From the NCBI RefSeq assembly GCF_009392895.1, contig NZ_CP045488.1:558001-622000 (forward strand): 64,000 nt of DNA, given 5' to 3'. A program made the translations under genes and the position numbers. The notes beneath the pieces were generated by a model. The model was not told where the DNA came from. It made no database searches and worked only from the letters and a program-made list of their open reading frames with translations. This document shows, in pieces, positions 59,907 through 64,000 of the stretch. Each line of letters starts with the position of its first letter. The stretch's first letter is position 1. The stretch comes from Natronorubrum aibiense (GTDB lineage: Archaea > Halobacteriota > Halobacteria > Halobacteriales > Natrialbaceae).

Positions 59907-60764
59907 CTACAACCCGGGAATCAGCGCCGCGAGTTCGTCCGGCCGCTGTTCGGGAACGAGATCTTCCGGGAGGGCATCCCAGTCGAGTTCGTCGGTGCCG
60001 GGTTCGGCACCGGTCTCGAAGCCGGGGTCGTCGGCCGGTTCCCCATCGCGGAACTCCTGTGGCGGGCCGTCGTGGGCGTGGACGCCCTCGGGGTGGTCGA
60101 CCGTCCACACGTGCAACATACAGGGTGTCCGACAGGGCAATGAGACGTCGCCGGTCTCGAAATCGCGTTCGTAGGCCTGTCGGTAGTACCACCACGCGAA
60201 CCGGCCGGGCAACCCCGCGTGGTAGTGCCAGGGCGAACAGCGGTCCTCGGAGTCGTCTTCGCCGTAGACGGCCGGCGGTTCGATTTCCTCGCCGTCCTGC
60301 GCCGCGATGAACATGACGCCGAGCGAGCGCCAGGTCTCGTTGTCGACGAGCACGGATTCCGGTCGCTCGGGGTCGACGACTGACTCGTCGCCGACGTACT
60401 CCGGGTTGATCCAGTGTGACCAGCCGTCGGCGTCCCGATCGAGCGTGTCGAAGTATGGTTTGTATCCCGCGTCCACCAGCGTGCCGACGTCTGGATACCG
60501 CTCCTCGAGCGTCTCCTGAACGGCCGCTTGCAGTTCGACCGTCGCCGGGTGATCGTCGACGCAGCCGTCCATCCCCCCATCCACGCAGTGGCCCATGCTC
60601 GGCTCGAGGGTCGCGTCGGGACACTCCCCGCCGAACCCGTCGATCGAGACGCGCTCCGTTGCACTCGCCTGCCCTACACCGACTGTCGAAACAGTCGCTG
60701 TCCCGATTGACGTCCGCAGTAGCGTTCGGCGGGAAACAGATCGATAGCCGTCACTGTCGTTCAT
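59907..60764 (-). CDS. Tat-exported protein of unknown function
   Basis: 285 aa from the ATG at 60764. The Tat signal is SRRTLLRTSIGTATVSTVGVG, followed by an ASA cleavage-type site. The mature part is Cys- and His-containing (GECPDATLEPSMGHCVDGGMDGCVDDHP; DRCSPWHYHAGLPGRFAWWYYRQAYERDFETGDVSLPCRTPCMLHVWTVDHPEGVHAH). The HYH and DHPEGVHAH segments may bind metal. No known domain was recognised. It probably folds in the cytosol and is exported intact. Confidence 0.72.
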   Translation of the reverse strand: MNDSDGYRSVSRRTLLRTSIGTATVSTVGVGQASATERVSIDGFGGECPDATLEPSMGHCVDGGMDGCVDDHPATVELQAAVQETLEERYPDVGTLVDAGYKPYFDTLDRDADGWSHWINPEYVGDESVVDPERPESVLVDNETWRSLGVMFIAAQDGEEIEPPAVYGEDDSEDRCSPWHYHAGLPGRFAWWYYRQAYERDFETGDVSLPCRTPCMLHVWTVDHPEGVHAHDGPPQEFRDGEPADDPGFETGAEPGTDELDWDALPEDLVPEQRPDELAALIPGL

Positions 60765-60834
60765 ACCAGCATCTCCACACCAACGCCTCGGATAAACCCC
60801 TGCTGGTAAAAACGGTGACAGTCCAGATCCGTGA

Positions 60835-61875
60835 CTACTCGAGGACCGCGCCGGTGCCCGCTCGCTCGAGGTCCGCGAGGTCGATCCGACCGTCGGGCAT
60901 CGGGACGCCGTCGTATGGATCGTCGGCGAGCAACAGCGAGCCGTCGAGGTCGGCGTAGTCGAGCAGCGGCGCAAGGTGGGCCGCCGCCGCGATCGAGGCG
61001 TTGGACTCGGTCATACAGCCACACATGACCTCGAGACCGTGGGCACGAGCGGTGTGGATCATCCGTTTTGCTTCCCGAAGGCCGCCACACTTCATGAGTT
61101 TCAGGTTCGCGATGTCACAGCGATCGGCGATCTGTGGGATATCCTCGAGCGTCACACAGGACTCGTCGGCGGCGATCGGCAGCGCCGAGCGCTCGTAGAC
61201 GAACCGCAGGCCCTCGCAGTTCTCGGCGGGCACGGGCTGTTCGACGAACTCGAGGTCGAACTCGGTCAGCCGCTCGATCTTCCTGACTGCCTCACGTGGC
61301 GTCCAGGCCTCGTTGGCGTCGACGAAGAGGTCGACGTCGGGGGCGACCGACCGGATCGTCCGGATGATCTCGATATCCCGATCCGTGCCGAGTTTGACCT
61401 TCAAGCGACCGTAGCCGCGCTCGAGCGCCGTCTCCGTCTTCTCGCGCATCGACTCCGTGTCGTCAATTCCGATGGTGTAGGAGGTCTCGAGCGTGTCGGC
61501 GGGGTCGAGCCCCCAGTACCGATAGAGGGGGACGTCCAGACGTTTCGCCGCGAGGTCGTGACAGGCGATGCTGACCGCGGTTCGGGCGGCCGGGTTGCGC
61601 TCGACCGTCTCGCGCATGCGGCGTTCGATCCGCGCGAGGTTGTGCGGGTCGTCGATTTCCTCGACGACGGCGAGCAGGTCCGGCAGGACGGCCTCAACGG
61701 TGGCGACGGTCTCGCCGTAATGCGGAGACGGCCCTGCGCCGCCGATACCGACCCGTCCGTCCTCGTCTTCGACGTGGACCGTGACGACCTCGGATTCGGT
61801 CTCGGTTCCGCGCGCGATCGTGAACGGGTACTCGAGGGGGAGCGAGCGCCGTTCGAACGACGTCTCGAGGCTCAT
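60835..61875 (-). CDS. enolase-superfamily racemase, dipeptide epimerase / N-acetyl-D-glutamate racemase (DgcA-like)
   Basis: 346 aa. Catalytic KxK lysines K159 and K161 (LKVKLG), metal ligands D186 (VDANEAW), E212 (EQPV) and D237 (AADES), and K259/K262 in the opposite-face segment follow the Ala-Glu epimerase pattern. The start overlaps the stop of the DUF1611 gene by 4 nt (ATGA). That neighbour points to the DgcN-DgcA pair, in which DgcA converts N-acetyl-D-glutamate to its L form in D-glutamate use. The alternative is plain dipeptide epimerase activity. Confidence 0.82.
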   Translation of the reverse strand: MSLETSFERRSLPLEYPFTIARGTETESEVVTVHVEDEDGRVGIGGAGPSPHYGETVATVEAVLPDLLAVVEEIDDPHNLARIERRMRETVERNPAARTAVSIACHDLAAKRLDVPLYRYWGLDPADTLETSYTIGIDDTESMREKTETALERGYGRLKVKLGTDRDIEIIRTIRSVAPDVDLFVDANEAWTPREAVRKIERLTEFDLEFVEQPVPAENCEGLRFVYERSALPIAADESCVTLEDIPQIADRCDIANLKLMKCGGLREAKRMIHTARAHGLEVMCGCMTESNASIAAAAHLAPLLDYADLDGSLLLADDPYDGVPMPDGRIDLADLERAGTGAVLE

Positions 61876-62888
61876 AGCAGCGCGTCGAGGACCGTCTCGC
61901 TGTCGAACCGAACGACGTCCGTCGCGGGGACGTCGATCGCGTCGGCATACGCGTCGACCGCCTCGCGGGCCTCGTCGTCCTTGAGAGCGGACGTGTTGAG
62001 CGCGCCGGCGACGACTTCACTGCCGGCGACGGGCGCGGCGAGATTCTCGTAGAGGTCGACGTACGTCGGCAGGTCGGGAAGCGGGAACGACTCGTAGCCG
62101 TGGATCGCCTCGCGGCCGGCGTCGTGACAGAGCACGAGTTTGTCCGCCATCGAGCCGTGGAGGATGCCACAGGTCACGGCAGAGTAAGCGGGGTGGACGA
62201 TGCTACCCTGCCCTTCGACGAATAGGTAGTCGTGTTCGTCGCCTTTCTCGAGGATCATCTCCTCGACGGCTCCTGCGGTGAAGTCGCTGACGACCCGGTC
62301 GATCGGGTTGCCCCAGCCTTCGATCATGATACCCGTCTGGCCGGTCGGGATCACGGCGGCGTCGTAGCCGGCCTCGCGGGCATCGCGGGCGAGTTCCATC
62401 GAGACGGTCATCTTGCCGACCGAGCAGTCGGTGCCGACGGTGAGGATAACCTCGGCGTCGACCTCGTCGGCGACACCCTGACTGACCGTCAGGTCGTCGC
62501 TCGGTTTTCGGACGTCCCGAAGTTCACAGTCGTTCTCGGCGGCGAGTTCGGCGAACTCCTCGTCCTCGGCGAGGAAGTAGTGCAGCCCGGAGATAATGTC
62601 ACAGCCGTTCTCGAGGGCGGTGCGGACGTCCTCGCGCCAGCTTTCCTCGAAGCCACCGCCGATCGGCGCGATGCCGATCAGCAGGGCGTCGACCTCGTCG
62701 GCCTCGAGGTCGGCCATCGATTCGTAGATCGGTGCGTCCTGAACGTCGGAGACGAAGTCGTTGACGCGCTGGCCCGCGGTCTCGCGGTCGAGGACGGCGA
62801 CGGCTTCGTAGTCGGCATATCGGAGGACGCCCAGTGCGGTTTTGGCTCGGTCGGGGAACTTCTCGTGTGCGAGAATTGCGACGCGCAT
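61872..62888 (-). CDS. DUF1611 protein, probable D-glutamate N-acetyltransferase (DgcN-like)
   Basis: 338 aa. The N-terminal Rossmann-like domain (MRVAILAHEKFPDRAKTALGVLRYADYEAVAVLDRETAGQRV) is followed by a P-loop-like domain with VGTDCSVGKMTVSMELARDAREAGYDAAVIPTGQTGIMIEGWG, typical of DUF1611. In bacteria DgcN acetylates D-glutamate with acetyl-CoA before DgcA racemises it. The ATGA overlap with the epimerase gene makes the two a translationally coupled operon here. Confidence 0.8.
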   Translation of the reverse strand: MRVAILAHEKFPDRAKTALGVLRYADYEAVAVLDRETAGQRVNDFVSDVQDAPIYESMADLEADEVDALLIGIAPIGGGFEESWREDVRTALENGCDIISGLHYFLAEDEEFAELAAENDCELRDVRKPSDDLTVSQGVADEVDAEVILTVGTDCSVGKMTVSMELARDAREAGYDAAVIPTGQTGIMIEGWGNPIDRVVSDFTAGAVEEMILEKGDEHDYLFVEGQGSIVHPAYSAVTCGILHGSMADKLVLCHDAGREAIHGYESFPLPDLPTYVDLYENLAAPVAGSEVVAGALNTSALKDDEAREAVDAYADAIDVPATDVVRFDSETVLDALL

Positions 62889-62971
62889 ACTCGAGCATTG
62901 TCGACGGCCTATTTAACGGTAAATACTGGACCCGACGGTCGCAAGAGAATGGCAGCCAGCGGCGGTCCGTA

Positions 62972-63910
62972 TCAGAGCACCCGCAGTTCCGTCGTCCAGA
63001 ACGACCGATGGGCGTCCTCGAGCGCCGGTTTCGGGTCGCCGGTCGCGTCGACAGCGGCCGTCCCGGCTGGCTCAAGGCCGGCGTCGTCCACGAGCGTCCC
63101 GACGACGCCGCGCTGGCCGACGACGAACAGCCGGTCGACGTCGTCGGGGACGTGTGTTGCGAGCGCGTCCGCACAGCGCTCGAGGTGGTCGTCGATCTGG
63201 TCGTCGCGGATACGCTCGAATCGGGCCTGCGAGAAGCCGCCTTTCGAGTGGCTACCCTTGACGTCGCTTTCGAACCCGTGGTAGTCGATGCGCTCGTCGC
63301 CGTCGTAGATCCCGAGCGCGAACAGGTCGGCCCGTACGAGCGCAAGCGCATAGCGGCCGGTCGGGAGGACCCACTCGCGCTCGAGTGCGAAGCGATCCCT
63401 CCAGCTGGCCCGGTGGTCTCCGTCGAGACTCACTGGTGGCTCGAGCGTGACGCTAATGAGGCCAGCATCGTCGGCACACACTACGCAGGGGGCAGCATCG
63501 TTGACGAGCGCGGCTCGCTCGCCGAGGACGTCCTCGAGGTCGTCGGCGATCTCATCGCGAAGTCCCACGAGACCGTCGTCGCCGACGACTGCCGTCAACG
63601 CGCCTTCAGGACCCGTCCGGAACGACGTTAATCGGTCGACCACCTCGGCGAGTCGACTCCCGCGAAGCTGTTCGCGACGGCGCACCTCGAGACCGCCGTT
63701 CTCGTCGTCCACTCGCTCGAGTTCGCCCTCGAGTTGGGCGATGCGGTCCTCGAGTCGGTTCACCTCCGCCTCGGCGTCCTGTCTGGCCGTGACGGCGTCC
63801 GACCGGCGGTCGGACTCGGCCTCGTAGCGCTTTCGCAGTCGCTCGTTTTCCTCCTCGAGTTCGTCGATGCGCGCTTTCAGCGAGGCGCGGCCGAGCAACT
63901 CATCGAGCAT
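62972..63910 (-). CDS. Vms1/VLRF1-type release-factor-like protein
   Basis: 312 aa from the ATG at 63910 (an earlier ATG would add an Arg-rich extension). Residues about 10-80 form a coiled coil (ARIDELEEENERLRKRYEAESDRR); the rest is an aRF1-like domain: VLPTGRYALALVRADLFALGIYDG, then SHSKGGFSQARFERIRDDQIDDHLER, and FVVGQRGVVGTLVDDAGLEP. In aRF1 the loop reads GGQ; here it reads GGFSQ (224-228), as in the VLRF1 branch of Vms1/ANKZF1 that rescues stalled ribosomes by freeing the peptide from peptidyl-tRNA. TATA-like AGTATTTT lies 18-26 nt upstream. Confidence 0.8.
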   Translation of the reverse strand: MLDELLGRASLKARIDELEEENERLRKRYEAESDRRSDAVTARQDAEAEVNRLEDRIAQLEGELERVDDENGGLEVRRREQLRGSRLAEVVDRLTSFRTGPEGALTAVVGDDGLVGLRDEIADDLEDVLGERAALVNDAAPCVVCADDAGLISVTLEPPVSLDGDHRASWRDRFALEREWVLPTGRYALALVRADLFALGIYDGDERIDYHGFESDVKGSHSKGGFSQARFERIRDDQIDDHLERCADALATHVPDDVDRLFVVGQRGVVGTLVDDAGLEPAGTAAVDATGDPKPALEDAHRSFWTTELRVL

Positions 63911-63939
63911 CTGACCGAACAGGCGAAGCGAAAATACTT

Positions 63940-64000
63940 CTAGGTTCCGACGTTCGACGGGTCGGTTCCGGGGGCCGACCACTCGCCGGTGAACGCGAGC
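63940..64000 (-). CDS. C-terminal end of an unidentified gene (cut by window)
   Basis: A minus-strand frame enters at the right edge and stops at 63942-63940 (TAG). The visible tail is LAFTGEWSAPGTDPSNVGT, with plausible haloarchaeal composition. Too short to name. Confidence 0.35.
   Translation of the reverse strand, partial: LAFTGEWSAPGTDPSNVGT

Noticed and set aside
1-64000. tRNA, rRNA, CRISPR arrays and full-length insertion sequences
   Set aside because: I looked in the intergenic regions and saw no tRNA-like cloverleaf, rRNA, CRISPR repeat-spacer pattern or transposase gene.

Overview
This 64 kb window is a GC-rich chromosomal segment from a haloarchaeon (class Halobacteria). The evidence is archaeal core machinery (glycerol-1-phosphate dehydrogenase for ether lipids, aRF1, Orc1/Cdc6, L40e, Trm1, Tsr3), strongly acidic proteins, twin-arginine lipoproteins with a lipobox Cys, and TATA boxes about 27 nt before start codons, which points to leaderless transcripts. 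Dense CTCGAG and the gene types would fit Natrialbaceae, but that placement is a guess.

Layout. 1-5 kb: a cut-off metal-uptake binding lipoprotein, a CMD/peroxidase-like protein, a DUF123 protein, then a Gln/Arg/Gly-rich protein bracketed by two copies of an 84-bp palindromic element, and a KaiC-like protein whose stop codon lies in the second copy. 5-13 kb: an epimerase, egsA, an acyl-CoA synthetase, an AOR-family protein lacking the Fe-S cysteines, and an S9 peptidase. 13-21 kb: an Asp-rich anchored protein, a glycosyltransferase, a HIT protein, trpB, a YeiH exporter with a 37-aa partner, an acyltransferase, a zinc-ribbon membrane protein, a TraB-like protein and a PRC-barrel-like protein. 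21-33 kb: aRF1, a MinD-like ATPase, a lipoprotein, a third copy of the 84-bp element, argS, a Nudix protein, an aspartoacylase-like/thrC pair, an MFS protein, an SpoIIM-domain protein and DoxX. 33-36 kb: a DUF4212-SSS symporter-UspA operon, then a small AT-rich island with a zinc-motif mini-protein. 36-45 kb: Tsr3, L40e, an MBL hydrolase, a DUF5786/DUF99/type-4 UDG cluster, an ABC importer operon and hisH.

45.28-46.09 kb is a replication origin: one inverted and eight direct copies of an origin-recognition-box-like repeat (TACAGCGGMA-N4-GGGGTGT), just upstream of an orc1/cdc6 gene. 47-64 kb: a GH-like protein, a SWIM protein, a histidine kinase, trm1, a BrkB-like protein, an alpha/beta hydrolase, two more copies of the 84-bp family around a 52-aa ORF, two PRC-barrel-like paralogues, a DMT transporter, a wHTH regulator, a cupin, a kinase, a Tat-exported protein, a probable DgcN-DgcA pair for D-glutamate use, and a Vms1-type release-factor-like protein.

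The most unusual features are the 84-bp elements that sit at gene 3' ends and supply stop codons, the Q/R/G-rich protein between two of them, the origin repeat array, and the AOR homologue without its [4Fe-4S] ligands.
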